DNA of 64,000 nt from Christensenella minuta (GCF_003628755.1 NZ_CP029256.1:1259585-1323584); one strand, 5' to 3'; numbered from the stretch's first letter, positions 52,078-60,511 are shown. A program made the numbers and translations. The notes: a model not told the origin generated them from the letters alone.

Positions 52078-53952
52078 TCAAAATTGTTCAACAACCGCGC
52101 CAAAGCTGCACGCCTCTTCGCATGCGCCGCACTTGATGCACTTTTCCGCATCGATCACAAACGGCTTCTTGATCTCTCCGCTGATCGCGTTTACCGGGCA
52201 CTGGCGCGCGCATTTGCTGCATCCTTTGCACTTTTCTTCCACGATTACATATTGTTTCATTGCCTGGCAGTTCTTCGCCGGACATTTCTTATCCACAACA
52301 TGCGCAAGATATTCGTCCCGGAAATATTTCATCGTACTAATCACAGGCGACGGCGCTGTCTTGCCAAGGCCGCACAATGCGGTCCTCGCGATCATGTCCG
52401 CGAGCTCCTCAAGCATATCGAGGTCTTCCTTTTCCCCCTTGCCCGCAACGATGCGTTCCAGTATCTCGAGCATCCGCAGCGTACCCTCGCGGCAGGGGAC
52501 GCACTTCCCGCAGGATTCGTTCTGTGTGAAATTCATAAAGAACCGCGCCACCTCGACCATGCAGTTATCTTCGTCCATTACCACAAGGCCGCCGGAACCG
52601 ATCATCGCGCCTTTTTTCTTCAGGGAGTCAAAGTCCATAGGCATATCGAGATGCTCTTCCGTCATACAGCCGCCGGACGGTCCGCCGATCTGCACCGCTT
52701 TGAATTTCTTGCCATTTTTGATGCCGCCGCCAATATCGAAGATGACTTCGCGCAGCGTCGTGCCCATCGGCACTTCTATAAGGCCCGTATTATTGACGTT
52801 TCCCGTAAGGGCGAACGCTTTCGTGCCCGGACTGCTCTCCGTTCCCATACTGCGGAACCAGCCCGAACCGTTCAGGATAATCATGGGGATATTGGCGTAG
52901 GTCTCCACGTTCGACAGCACCGTAGGCTTGCCAAACAATCCCTGCTCTACCGTACGCGGCGGTTTTACCCTCGGCATACCGCGGTTGCCTTCGATGGAAG
53001 CGGTAAGCGCACTTCCTTCGCCGCATACGAACGCGCCCGCGCCCTGGTTGATCCTCAGGGTGAAATCGAACCCGCTGTCCAGGATATTATCCCCCAGAAG
53101 CCCCTGCTTTTCCGCCGCGGCAATTGCCGTTTGCAGGCGTTTTACCGCCAGCGGATATTCCGCGCGGACATAGATATAACCTTCGTGCGCGCCCGTCGCG
53201 ATACCGGCGATCATCATTCCCTCGATCATCTTATGCGGATCGCCCTCCATGATGCTCCGGTCCATAAACGCGCCCGGATCTCCCTCGTCGCCGTTGCACA
53301 CCACGAATTTTCGGACTTCCTTTTGCTTCGCCACCTGCTGCAGCTTCCGTCCCGTGGGGAAACCGCCGCCGCCGCGCCCGCGCAGGCCGGAATCCATCAC
53401 TTCCTGCACGATATCGTCCGTTTTCATATCAAAGAGCGCCTTTGCAACGGCCTGATAGCCGCCGCGCGCAATATATTCTTCGATCGCCTCCGCATCCGTG
53501 TGCCCACAGTTGGAAAGCACCATGCGCGTCTGCTTTTTGTAAAAAGGGATTTCCTCTTCCGCAGCATATGCCTTACCGTCCTGATGGAACAGGAGGCGTT
53601 CTACCGGCTCGTCACCCTTGAGGCTCTTCTCAAGTATCTCTTCGCAGTCCTCCGGCTTCACCTTCACATACAGCCAGCCAAACGGCTCGATACGAAGGAG
53701 CGGTCCCATTTCGCAAAATCCGTGGCATCCGCTCTTTTTAAACGCGATCTCTTCATGCGGCTCCTTTTTCAGCTCCACCGATACGGGAAGCCCCGCTTCC
53801 TGTGCAAGGTCCTTCAGGCGGCTGAATATTTCGAGCGAACCGCCCGCGACGCAGCCGGTCCCCGCGCAGACCAACACCTTCTTGTACTGCGCCTCCATAG
53901 ATTTCCTGTATTGGTTTTTAAATTTATTTAATTCTTTTACGTTGTGTATCAT
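52078..53952 (-). CDS. hydB: Hydrogenase NADH-binding subunit HydB (NuoF-like)
   Basis: The 624-residue protein has an N-terminal thioredoxin-like [2Fe-2S] domain (VLVCAGTGCVAGG to GCHGFCEMGP) and the NuoF domain. FMN/NADH motifs are GLRGRGGGGFPTGRK and CNGDEGDPGAFMDR; the cluster motif is ESCGKCVPCREG. A C-terminal ferredoxin domain has two [4Fe-4S] sites (CKGCSKCARQCP, CIKCGACEEAC). I start at MIHNVKELNK (53952), which has GGAAGGAACGAAC; a longer frame upstream would run through hydC. It oxidises NADH and passes electrons to HydA, with bifurcation using ferredoxin being known for this family. Confidence 0.95.
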   Translation of the reverse strand: MIHNVKELNKFKNQYRKSMEAQYKKVLVCAGTGCVAGGSLEIFSRLKDLAQEAGLPVSVELKKEPHEEIAFKKSGCHGFCEMGPLLRIEPFGWLYVKVKPEDCEEILEKSLKGDEPVERLLFHQDGKAYAAEEEIPFYKKQTRMVLSNCGHTDAEAIEEYIARGGYQAVAKALFDMKTDDIVQEVMDSGLRGRGGGGFPTGRKLQQVAKQKEVRKFVVCNGDEGDPGAFMDRSIMEGDPHKMIEGMMIAGIATGAHEGYIYVRAEYPLAVKRLQTAIAAAEKQGLLGDNILDSGFDFTLRINQGAGAFVCGEGSALTASIEGNRGMPRVKPPRTVEQGLFGKPTVLSNVETYANIPMIILNGSGWFRSMGTESSPGTKAFALTGNVNNTGLIEVPMGTTLREVIFDIGGGIKNGKKFKAVQIGGPSGGCMTEEHLDMPMDFDSLKKKGAMIGSGGLVVMDEDNCMVEVARFFMNFTQNESCGKCVPCREGTLRMLEILERIVAGKGEKEDLDMLEELADMIARTALCGLGKTAPSPVISTMKYFRDEYLAHVVDKKCPAKNCQAMKQYVIVEEKCKGCSKCARQCPVNAISGEIKKPFVIDAEKCIKCGACEEACSFGAVVEQF

Positions 53953-54014
53953 GTTCGTTCCTTCCGTAATTTGAGTCTCCGGGTCCGCATTTCCATAAGA
54001 GCAGAGGCCTGCCC

Positions 54015-54479
54015 CTATTTCAGCGTGTCGATCAGTTCGCATGCCGAATCGGGCGTCATCGTCGGGTATACTTTGTCGTTCACCGTAAGCACGGGGGCAA
54101 GCCCGCATGCGCCGAGGCATGAGACCGTTTCGACAGTGTACAGCATATCGTCCGTCGTTTTCTTCTGCTCGGAAAGCCCGAGTTTTTTACGGAGGGCTTC
54201 AAGGATCGGGATCGACTTCCTGACATGGCATGCCGTCCCGTCACATATTTTGATTACATACTTTCCCTTCGGTTCCAGGGAGAAATTCTCGTAAAAAGTT
54301 GCGATGGAGTATATCTTCGCCTCGCCTACATGCAGTTTTTCCGCCACATAGCAAAGCGCTTCCTCGGGAAGATAACGGTATTCCTTTTGTATCGCCTGCA
54401 AAATGGGAATGATTTCCGATTTTTTGGGATGCTCCTTAAGAATCCCGTCCAAAGTCTGCTTCATCTCTGCGTTGTCCAA
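54015..54479 (-). CDS. hydC: Hydrogenase [2Fe-2S] subunit HydC (NuoE-like)
   Basis: The 154-residue protein has a helical N-terminus (EIIPILQAIQKEYRYLPEEA) and a thioredoxin-like fold with CDGTACHVRK and SCLGACGLAPV, four cysteines for a [2Fe-2S] cluster. I choose TTG 54479 as start: AGGAGG lies eight bases upstream. The first upstream ATG (54524) lacks a site and overlaps the Rex palindrome. It is the first gene of the hydrogenase operon, 62 bp before hydB. Confidence 0.93.
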   Translation of the reverse strand: MDNAEMKQTLDGILKEHPKKSEIIPILQAIQKEYRYLPEEALCYVAEKLHVGEAKIYSIATFYENFSLEPKGKYVIKICDGTACHVRKSIPILEALRKKLGLSEQKKTTDDMLYTVETVSCLGACGLAPVLTVNDKVYPTMTPDSACELIDTLK

Positions 54480-54523
54480 ATCCAAGACCTCCTGATTTTC
54501 ATTTCGCCCCCCGGCGCCGGACA

Positions 54524-54541
54524 TTGTTAAATATTTAACAT
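54524..54541. promoter_or_regulatory. Rex-like operator of the hydrogenase operon
   Basis: TTGTTAAATATTTAACAT matches the clostridial Rex consensus TTGTTAA-N4-TTAACAA at 17 of 18 specified positions or better (final A is T). It lies 9 bp downstream of the -10 box, where bound Rex would block transcription until NADH rises. No rex gene is in the window. Confidence 0.82.
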
Positions 54542-54549
54542 GTCTTTCT

Positions 54550-54578
54550 ATTGTATCTTTTTTCACAAAAAATATCAA
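54550..54578 (-). promoter_or_regulatory. Promoter of hydCBA
   Basis: Minus-strand TTGATA (54578-54573), 17-bp spacer, TACAAT (54555-54550), about 70 bp before the TTG start of hydC. Confidence 0.85.
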
Positions 54579-54579
54579 T

Positions 54580-54918
54580 CTCTATTCATGATTTTTTAAG
54601 AATATTTTGTAAAAATCCCGTGTTCGTCCGTGGCCGTTAAAAATCCCCGCTTTCAGGCGCTTTGCGGGCCTTTTTTCCCGCTCCGCACCCATTGCCGCAA
54701 TTGTCCTTACAAACTAACAAACTTCATATTCCCTGCTTTTACGTCTCTTTCTCTTGCGGCGCTCTTATGCGGCAACGATATCCCAACTGCCGGTTCCCCG
54801 GAAGTACCGCAGGATACCGGTCTTGGGGCGTTCTTCAAGTGCATTTTCTATCGGCTGCCGGAATCCCTGGCATCCCCGCCCGGTTTTCCGGGTCTCCGCG
54901 GTGCCGGAAACAGGCAGG
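54580..54918. other. Gene-free interval between hydC promoter and MerR terminator
   Basis: About 340 bp without a supported gene. The GC-rich part (54780-54918) has short self-complementary GC blocks but no open frame with a ribosome site. A decayed gene is possible but nothing recognisable remains. I see no repeats or further operators besides those listed. Confidence 0.4.
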
Positions 54919-54955
54919 GCAAAAGGCCCGGGCTATTGCCGCCCGGGCCTTTTGC
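54919..54955. terminator. Terminator after the MerR gene
   Basis: Perfect 15-bp stem GCAAAAGGCCCGGGC/GCCCGGGCCTTTTGC (54919-54933 with 54941-54955) immediately after the stop of the MerR-type gene; T run CCTTTTGC on both strands. Confidence 0.85.
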
Positions 54956-54957
54956 TG

Positions 54958-55686
54958 CTATTTGCAGTAATACGCGATAGCCTTGCTCATGAATTCCGCA
55001 AGTCCTTCGCCATACCGTTCAATATTTTTGGCATACCGTTCATCTGAGCGGTATAGCTCTCCCAGCCCCGCAAGGATTCCGCCGGTGCATTCATAGTAAT
55101 TTTGAGTAATATACTGCTGCCACTCCCGTACCAGTCCCTGTGCCGCTTCCTCTTCGGGAGAAAATGCCATTGCCTCCGCAAACCGCCGGAACAGGCGGTC
55201 CATCCCTGCATCGATACGCGCCCAGTCGTCCTTTCGGTACCCGGCCGTCTTCGCCTCGCTTTGCCGGTATGCTTCGGTCCCGCCCCAGCGTTTTCCGGCT
55301 TCGCGGGCATATTCCTCCCGCGCTTTTTCTATCCAGCTCCTGTCGAATTCCTGAAAACTCATATTCCGCTCTCCTTTCAGCGTTTTGTCGATAAGGCGCA
55401 CCAGGCCTAAAAGCCGTTCCCGTTTTAATTGCAGAAGGTCCCGCTGCTTCAGGAGCGCCTCTTTTTCATCGAAGGATGGATTTTCCATGATATTTTTGAT
55501 TTCCTTCAACTGGAAGCCCAGCTCCCGGAAAAATAAAATTTGCTGCAGCCGTACAAGCTCTTTTTCCCCATAGACCCGGTAGCCCGCTCCCGTCACCGTT
55601 TCCGGGCGCAGAAGACCGATCTCGTCATAATAATGCAGTGTGCGCACACTGATGCCCGCAATGCGGGATACTTCCTTTACTGTCAT
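54958..55686 (-). CDS. MerR-family regulator with TipAS-like domain
   Basis: The 242-residue protein has the MerR winged helix (MTVKEVSRIAGISVRTLHYYDEIGLLRP, shortened: residues 1-30), a dimerisation coiled coil (about 75-115) and a C-terminal TipAS domain (about 125-242). TipAS proteins bind thiopeptide or other hydrophobic compounds and then activate multidrug-type genes. I start at ATG 55686 with GGAAGGTGACGGC. It is a single-gene unit with a strong terminator. The MerR -35/-10 spacing of a target promoter was not identified. Confidence 0.88.
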   Translation of the reverse strand: MTVKEVSRIAGISVRTLHYYDEIGLLRPETVTGAGYRVYGEKELVRLQQILFFRELGFQLKEIKNIMENPSFDEKEALLKQRDLLQLKRERLLGLVRLIDKTLKGERNMSFQEFDRSWIEKAREEYAREAGKRWGGTEAYRQSEAKTAGYRKDDWARIDAGMDRLFRRFAEAMAFSPEEEAAQGLVREWQQYITQNYYECTGGILAGLGELYRSDERYAKNIERYGEGLAEFMSKAIAYYCK

Positions 55687-55752
55687 GCCGTCACCTTCCT
55701 TCGATAGCTCCATCATAAACTATGACGCAGCGTGAGGGTCAAGCGGTTTTCA

Positions 55753-55780
55753 TAAAAAAACGGGCGCATTGCTGCACCCG
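55753..55780 (-). terminator. Rho-independent terminator
   Basis: Stem CGGGTGCA/TGCGCCCG (55780-55773 with 55768-55761, one wobble) followed by seven T on the minus strand, just after the VOC gene. Confidence 0.85.
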
Positions 55781-55789
55781 CAGAATCCC

Positions 55790-56296
55790 TCATACTTCTT
55801 TCGAGACCGCTTCCGGCGGGTAAAGCTCATACGGCACGTCAATCGGCCCGGGCACGCCCAGTTCGATCATCATGGCAAGATCGTCCTGCGTGTCGGGATA
55901 GGCATGGAAGTCTCCGTCCACCCATCCCGTCTGTAGGATTGGGTTCCCGCCGGCCTCAAAATACCGCACCATTTCGCCCACCTCTTCCTTTTCAATCGGC
56001 ACCTTCACATGATGCAGCCCTTCCCCTTTTTCCTCGAGGAAGCGGAAATAGCAGTTCGGCCCTTTGACTGGCTGGATGATCTCAAATTCCACCCGGCCGA
56101 TCTGGCAGGTCGCGATATGAAAATCGAACTCATCTTCCACAGGTTTGCCGTCCACCTTGTACTCCCTTACGATTTCATTCGTAAAATGCCGCAGCTTCCA
56201 CGGTCCGATCCCCAATTTTTCCCAATAATTCCCGACATATTTTCTGAGGTCTTTTACCACGATACACACCTGCATGATATCCCATTCTTTTTTCAT
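55790..56296 (-). CDS. VOC-superfamily protein (methylmalonyl-CoA epimerase-like)
   Basis: The 168-residue protein has MKKEWDIMQVCIVVKDLRKYVGNYWE at its start (residues 1-26 in total), a His-rich second module (GEGLHHVKVPIE) and AMMIELGVPGPID near the end. These correspond to two VOC half-domains, with metal ligands Gln/His, His and Glu as in methylmalonyl-CoA epimerase. The substrate is unknown. The start has GGAGGGATGCCTT. It stands alone between two terminators. Confidence 0.72.
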   Translation of the reverse strand: MKKEWDIMQVCIVVKDLRKYVGNYWEKLGIGPWKLRHFTNEIVREYKVDGKPVEDEFDFHIATCQIGRVEFEIIQPVKGPNCYFRFLEEKGEGLHHVKVPIEKEEVGEMVRYFEAGGNPILQTGWVDGDFHAYPDTQDDLAMMIELGVPGPIDVPYELYPPEAVSKEV

Positions 56297-56443
56297 AAGG
56301 CATCCCTCCGCTTGGATTTTGCCCTCATGGTAACATACTGTTTACCGGCGGCGCAATCGTTTTAATTTTTTTCATTATATTTTCATTGTGCAGGCGGATT
56401 TGGACGGATCCTGTTTCCGTGCCGGCCGTTTTTTGCGTATGTA

Positions 56444-56470
56444 TAAAAACAGCGCGGCTTGCCGCCGCGC
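56444..56470 (-). terminator. Rho-independent terminator
   Basis: Stem GCGCGGC/GCCGCGC (56470-56464 with 56458-56452) followed by TGTTTTTA on the minus strand, after the dehydrogenase gene. Confidence 0.85.
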
Positions 56471-56501
56471 CGTTTGTTTTTCCGTTTTCCCGTCCGGCTG
56501 G

Positions 56502-57761
56502 TCAGCCGATCGGTTTTGCATTTTTGAGCAGGTAGCGCTCCGCTTCCGCCGACCACAGCCCATTCGAGCGTTCCACGATCTTTGCGAGTTCAGCGAACAT
56601 CGCATCCGTTTTGCCAAGTTCCGCGAAATCATCGATCGCCGTAAGCGGCATATCGATCTGTGTGTAAATAAGCTTTTTGCCGCCGGGAATATCGTGCAGC
56701 TTGAGCGTCACCTCGGGTACGCAGTTCAGGCCGCCGACATGCGTAATCATTACGGAAGGCTCGAGCCTGCCCTCGCCCATCATCTTGAGCACTTCGCGCA
56801 TGTCCTGCGTATTGCCGCCCGAATTGCTGCACACATGCGTTGCCGCATAGTGAACGTCATAGAAATTGAATTCCGCCTTGAATTCCGTGTTCGTCGGGCC
56901 TGCAAAAAAGTTGAGGCAGCCGTCCATACCAAGGATGTTGTCGCCCATTTCCACGACCGGCTTCACGGGCGCCATAACATAAACGTCGTCGTAGCCCGTG
57001 CCGCCCGAAAGTTCCATCACATAGGCTTCATCCTTTTCAGCCGTATTTACATAGTGAAGCTCAACTCCCTGCTTTTTGGCCTCCTCGATTGTGAAGAGGG
57101 CCTCCGCACGCGCGAGCCGTACCGGGTCGATATCCGTCACGACGAGGAGGGCGGGCTTCCTTGACGCATGCAGCGCATAATCGATGGTCCCTAGCCCCAT
57201 TGGGCCGACGCCCGCGAGCAGCGCCATCTTTCCGCCTTCTTTGATCCCCATTTCATGCACATAAGAACCGAACTTTGTATGGTAGTTTACATGCGCGCCG
57301 CCCGCGATACAGCTCATCGGCTCAGCGAGCGATCCGTGGTAAAACGCTTCCCCGTCGTATTTCAGGAAGCAATCCGTTTCAAACGCCTCGGAGGGAATAA
57401 TAATATAGGTCGCGTCCCCGCCATAGAAGGGATAGGAATATCCCGGCGCTTCCAGCGATCCCTTATAAAACATCGCCGGCTGTACCGTGAATTTATCGCC
57501 CGGCTTGGCAAGGTGCGCTACATTTTTCCCTGCCTTAACGACTTCGCCGCAGAATTCATGCCCGATGATGACCGGGTTTTCCGCCACATTATCCGGCACG
57601 CGCTTATGGTCGCCGCCCTGAAGCGCCGCCTTATAACTGGACATGCACAGGCTGTCCGATACAACCTTTGCCAGCATTTCATCGTCCGTGATTTCCGGCA
57701 ATTCAAATTCTTCCAGCCTCAAATCCGATTTTCCATACAACCTAACCGCTTTTGTTTTCAT
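56502..57761 (-). CDS. Zinc-type dehydrogenase, L-sorbose-1-phosphate reductase-like
   Basis: The 419-residue protein belongs to the medium-chain dehydrogenases: GroES-like part with IGHEFCGEVVKAGKN, Rossmann motif LAGVGPMGLGTID, C-terminal PLTAIDDFAEL. The start MKTKAVRLYGKSDLRLEEFE (57761, GGAGGAAAACA upstream) and the segment KVVSDSLCMSSYKAALQGGD resemble SorE-type sorbose-1-phosphate reductases, which reduce sorbose-1-P to glucitol-6-P with NAD(P)H. The cysteine in SLCMSSYK and Glu in GHEFCGE are probable zinc ligands. It is 55 bp after a DeoR-type regulator gene, typical of sugar-alcohol units, although no transporter is nearby. Confidence 0.78.
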   Translation of the reverse strand: MKTKAVRLYGKSDLRLEEFELPEITDDEMLAKVVSDSLCMSSYKAALQGGDHKRVPDNVAENPVIIGHEFCGEVVKAGKNVAHLAKPGDKFTVQPAMFYKGSLEAPGYSYPFYGGDATYIIIPSEAFETDCFLKYDGEAFYHGSLAEPMSCIAGGAHVNYHTKFGSYVHEMGIKEGGKMALLAGVGPMGLGTIDYALHASRKPALLVVTDIDPVRLARAEALFTIEEAKKQGVELHYVNTAEKDEAYVMELSGGTGYDDVYVMAPVKPVVEMGDNILGMDGCLNFFAGPTNTEFKAEFNFYDVHYAATHVCSNSGGNTQDMREVLKMMGEGRLEPSVMITHVGGLNCVPEVTLKLHDIPGGKKLIYTQIDMPLTAIDDFAELGKTDAMFAELAKIVERSNGLWSAEAERYLLKNAKPIG

Positions 57762-57816
57762 TGTTTTCCTCCAAAGACCTGGATTTTTAAATACTCCGCT
57801 GCGCCTGTCAGCGGTT

Positions 57817-58575
57817 TCATACAATTTGGACGTTCCTGCGCTTCGCTTCCCGCACGATCTCCTCATCGAGATCGTCGTCCGAAACGAGCACGTCGATATC
57901 TTCCATATATGCGTAAGTGAACGGCATGATCTTATCGATCTTTTTGCTGTCCATCAGCACGATCGTTTTGCGCGCACGGTTCACCACTTCTTTTTTAATC
58001 TCGCATTCCGTATAGGTCCCGCTCGTGAACCCGTTTTCCACCGAAAACCCGCTTGCCGCCATAAAGGCGATGTCGATATTTACCTCGCGGATAAAATTGC
58101 ACGAATTAATGCCGGATACGGAGATCGTATTGCGGTTCACCTGCCCGCCGATCAGGGTAACGCTGGGTTTTTGCTTCTTGATAAGCTCCATGGCAATGTT
58201 CACACCCGACGTCATAATGGAAAGATATTCGTCTTCCATCTCCCGGGTGAACAGCATCAGCGTGGTGCCAGCATCCACATAAATAGACCGTCCGCGCTCA
58301 ATAAACTGGAGCGCCTTTTTGGCAATCGCATATTTTTCCGCCACATTTTCAAGGGCCCGTTCTGAATAGATGTCCTCCGCCGCAATGGAAAGCCTGCTCA
58401 TTGCAACCGCGCCGCCGCGCGTGCGCTTTACATAGCCATTATCCTCCAGGTATTTCAAATCCCGGCGCAATGTCATACTTGAACAATCCGGAAAATGCTG
58501 CTCCAAATCCTTGAGCTTTACTTCTCCGCGCTCCCGCAGCAATTCCTTGATTTCTTCCCGTCTTTCCGTGTTCAT
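57817..58575 (-). CDS. DeoR-family transcriptional regulator
   Basis: The 252-residue protein has a DeoR helix-turn-helix (REEIKELLRERGEVKLKDLE, SSMTLRRDLKYLEDNGYVKR) and a sugar-phosphate-sensing domain (SIYVDAGTTLMLF, ISVSGINSCNF, VLMDSKKI). These sense phosphorylated sugars. I take ATG 58575 (MNTERREEIK; GGGGAAACTGTT upstream) over 58602. A palindrome ATGAA-AATG-TTCAT (58611-58624) just upstream may be its operator. It likely controls the dehydrogenase gene downstream. Confidence 0.9.
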   Translation of the reverse strand: MNTERREEIKELLRERGEVKLKDLEQHFPDCSSMTLRRDLKYLEDNGYVKRTRGGAVAMSRLSIAAEDIYSERALENVAEKYAIAKKALQFIERGRSIYVDAGTTLMLFTREMEDEYLSIMTSGVNIAMELIKKQKPSVTLIGGQVNRNTISVSGINSCNFIREVNIDIAFMAASGFSVENGFTSGTYTECEIKKEVVNRARKTIVLMDSKKIDKIMPFTYAYMEDIDVLVSDDDLDEEIVREAKRRNVQIV

Positions 58576-58610
58576 AACAGTTTCCCCATCTTGTTTTTTC
58601 ATATTGTAAC

Positions 58611-58624
58611 ATGAAAATGTTCAT
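58611..58624. promoter_or_regulatory. Possible DeoR operator
   Basis: ATGAA-AATG-TTCAT is a perfect inverted repeat directly before the DeoR-type gene; related ATGAAAAT/ATTTTC half-sites follow at 58639-58670. Autoregulation is inferred. Confidence 0.4.
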
Positions 58625-58770
58625 TTCTCAACAAATTTATGAAAATTTCTGACATTTTCGATCATTTTATTTATCCAAACGCACTGCCTGGCAAAAAAAA
58701 TTTTCTCATTTCCGTTTTTGAACATTCTTTTGGAAAATACGCAAAAAGCGATAGTTACGCATTTTTTAAT

Positions 58771-58884
58771 TGAACGCCGGTTCATAGCATCTTGAAATAT
58801 CAAAATACCGCATTAAAAAGGGATTTTTTGCCTTGACAACGCCTCCCGAAATCCGTATTATTTTATTAAATGAACTATGGTTCG
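58771..58884 (+). promoter_or_regulatory. Promoter of the radical SAM gene flanked by two GAAC-N4-GTTC boxes
   Basis: TTGACA (58833-58838), 17-bp spacer, TATTAT (58856-58861). TGAAC-GCCG-GTTCA (58771-58784) lies upstream and TGAAC-TATG-GTTCG (58871-58884) lies at or just after the start point. Both contain GAAC-N4-GTTC, the core of the Gram-positive LexA/DinR box (CGAAC-N4-GTTCG), and are centred exactly 100 bp apart. The flanks are not perfect, so another dimeric repressor is possible. Confidence 0.65.
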
Positions 58885-58983
58885 TATTAAAATATTCATA
58901 GCGGACCTGCAATTGACCGTCCGTAGCCGGACGTTTGTATATTGTAAATAATTAATGTAAGGACTTATATTGGAGGTTTTATT

Positions 58984-60465
58984 ATGGCTATTAAGAACTC
59001 GATCAAAAGCGCGGGCGCTAACGTTGCGTTCTCTGCGGCATTCAAGTACCTGGAAAAAGATCCGGTCAAGAACCTGCCGAAGCTCCTGAAATGGGCGGAC
59101 GGTTTCACCAAGGGCAACCAGTGGAATAAATCCGTGAAGAATTTCCAGGACTGGTGGGATCAGCAGACTTGGCAGGGCGTTCTGATGAAACGCGTCCTCA
59201 CCGACGTAAATGTAAACTATCTCAAGCGTTTCATTCTCAACTTCTTCCTGAACTCCGGCGTAAAGGGAATGCCGATCGCTCAGGCGAAGGGCAAAGAAAT
59301 GGGCGTCAATATTCCGTGGGCAATCCTGATGGACCCGACTTCCGCATGCAACCTCAAGTGCATCGGCTGCTGGGCTGCCGAATACGGCAAGCATTACAAC
59401 CTGACCTATGAAAAGATGGACGAGATCATCACCCAGGGCAAGGAGCTTGGCATTTATGTCTACCTGTTCTCGGGCGGCGAGCCGCTGGTTCGTAAAAAAG
59501 ACCTCATTCGTCTTGCGGAAAAGCATTCCGACTGCGCGTTCGGCGCATTCACGAATGCAACGCTGATCGACGAAGACTTCGTACAGGATCTTCTGCGCGT
59601 GGGTAACTTTACGTTCATGATCTCCGTGGAAGGCACGCCGGAAGAAACGGACGCGCGCCGCGGCGAGGGCACGTACGATAAGGTAATGAAGGCGATGAAG
59701 CTCTTAAAGGATGCCGGAATCCCGTTCGGTTATTCCGCTTGCTACCACAGCCAGAACTATAAGACCATCGCAAGCGACGAATGGAACGATACGATGATCG
59801 AAGCAGGCTGCCTGTTCGGTTGGCTGTTCACCTACATGCCGATCGGTAAGGATGCCGTTATGGATTTGTGCGTAACGCCCGAACAAAGGGCGCATATGTA
59901 CCAGAGGGTACGCGAAATGCGTGAATACAAGCCGATCTTTATCCTCGACTTCTGGAATGACGGCGAGTATGTCGGCGGATGTATCGCAGGCGGACGGCGT
60001 TATTTCCACATCAACTCCAACGGCGACTGCGAGCCGTGCGCGTTCATCCACTATGCAACGCACAATATCAACGAATGTACACTTGAAGAAGCGCTCGGCA
60101 GCCCGCTCTTCCGTAAATACCAGGAAGGCCAGCCGTTCTCTGACAACCTTCTGCGTCCCTGCCCGCTGCTCGACAACCCGGACGGCCTGCGGAAGGCGGT
60201 TAACGAATCCGGCGCACATCCGACGCAGGACCTCGACCTTGAGGGTGTCGACGTGCTTACGGCGAAGACGGATAAGATCGCTGAGAACTGGAAAGTCAAA
60301 GCAGATGAAATCTGGTCTTGCGGTCACTTCCCCTTCAACGGCGTGATTAATGCGGCGATGGATAAGAGGGTGGATACCACGAACGGTCAGGGCGCTGCGG
60401 CATGCGGCAACTGCGGACACGTTCAGTGCGACCGTGCTACGGAAATTCCGGAGCATCTGAAATAA
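58984..60465 (+). CDS. Radical SAM protein with SPASM-like C-terminus
   Basis: The 493-residue protein has a hydrophilic N-terminal region of about 110 residues with NLPKLLKWADGFTKGNQW. A radical SAM core follows with C-x3-C-x2-C in SACNLKCIGCWA (about 124-132) and the SAM-binding GGE in FSGGEPLV. Further cysteines, GDCEPCAFIHY and RPCPLLDN, resemble a SPASM auxiliary-cluster region, and the protein ends with AACGNCGHVQCD. I do not recognise the reaction. It is monocistronic, with a strong promoter, AGGTTTT site, and terminator. Codon use is biased towards highly expressed types. Possible roles include lipid or peptide modification, but none can be supported. Confidence 0.85.
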   Translation: MAIKNSIKSAGANVAFSAAFKYLEKDPVKNLPKLLKWADGFTKGNQWNKSVKNFQDWWDQQTWQGVLMKRVLTDVNVNYLKRFILNFFLNSGVKGMPIAQAKGKEMGVNIPWAILMDPTSACNLKCIGCWAAEYGKHYNLTYEKMDEIITQGKELGIYVYLFSGGEPLVRKKDLIRLAEKHSDCAFGAFTNATLIDEDFVQDLLRVGNFTFMISVEGTPEETDARRGEGTYDKVMKAMKLLKDAGIPFGYSACYHSQNYKTIASDEWNDTMIEAGCLFGWLFTYMPIGKDAVMDLCVTPEQRAHMYQRVREMREYKPIFILDFWNDGEYVGGCIAGGRRYFHINSNGDCEPCAFIHYATHNINECTLEEALGSPLFRKYQEGQPFSDNLLRPCPLLDNPDGLRKAVNESGAHPTQDLDLEGVDVLTAKTDKIAENWKVKADEIWSCGHFPFNGVINAAMDKRVDTTNGQGAAACGNCGHVQCDRATEIPEHLK

Positions 60466-60477
60466 AAAATTTACCGT

Positions 60478-60511
60478 TGCGGCACAGCCGGTTGGCTGTG
60501 CCGCATTTTTT
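60478..60511 (+). terminator. Rho-independent terminator
   Basis: Perfect 12-bp stem TGCGGCACAGCC/GGCTGTGCCGCA (60478-60489 with 60494-60505) followed by TTTTTT, 12 bp after the radical SAM stop. Confidence 0.95.

Noticed and set aside
54630-54980. Plus-strand open frame in the gap between hydC and the MerR gene
   Set aside because: It has no ribosome site, no family resemblance, and runs through the terminator and into the end of the MerR gene on the other strand.
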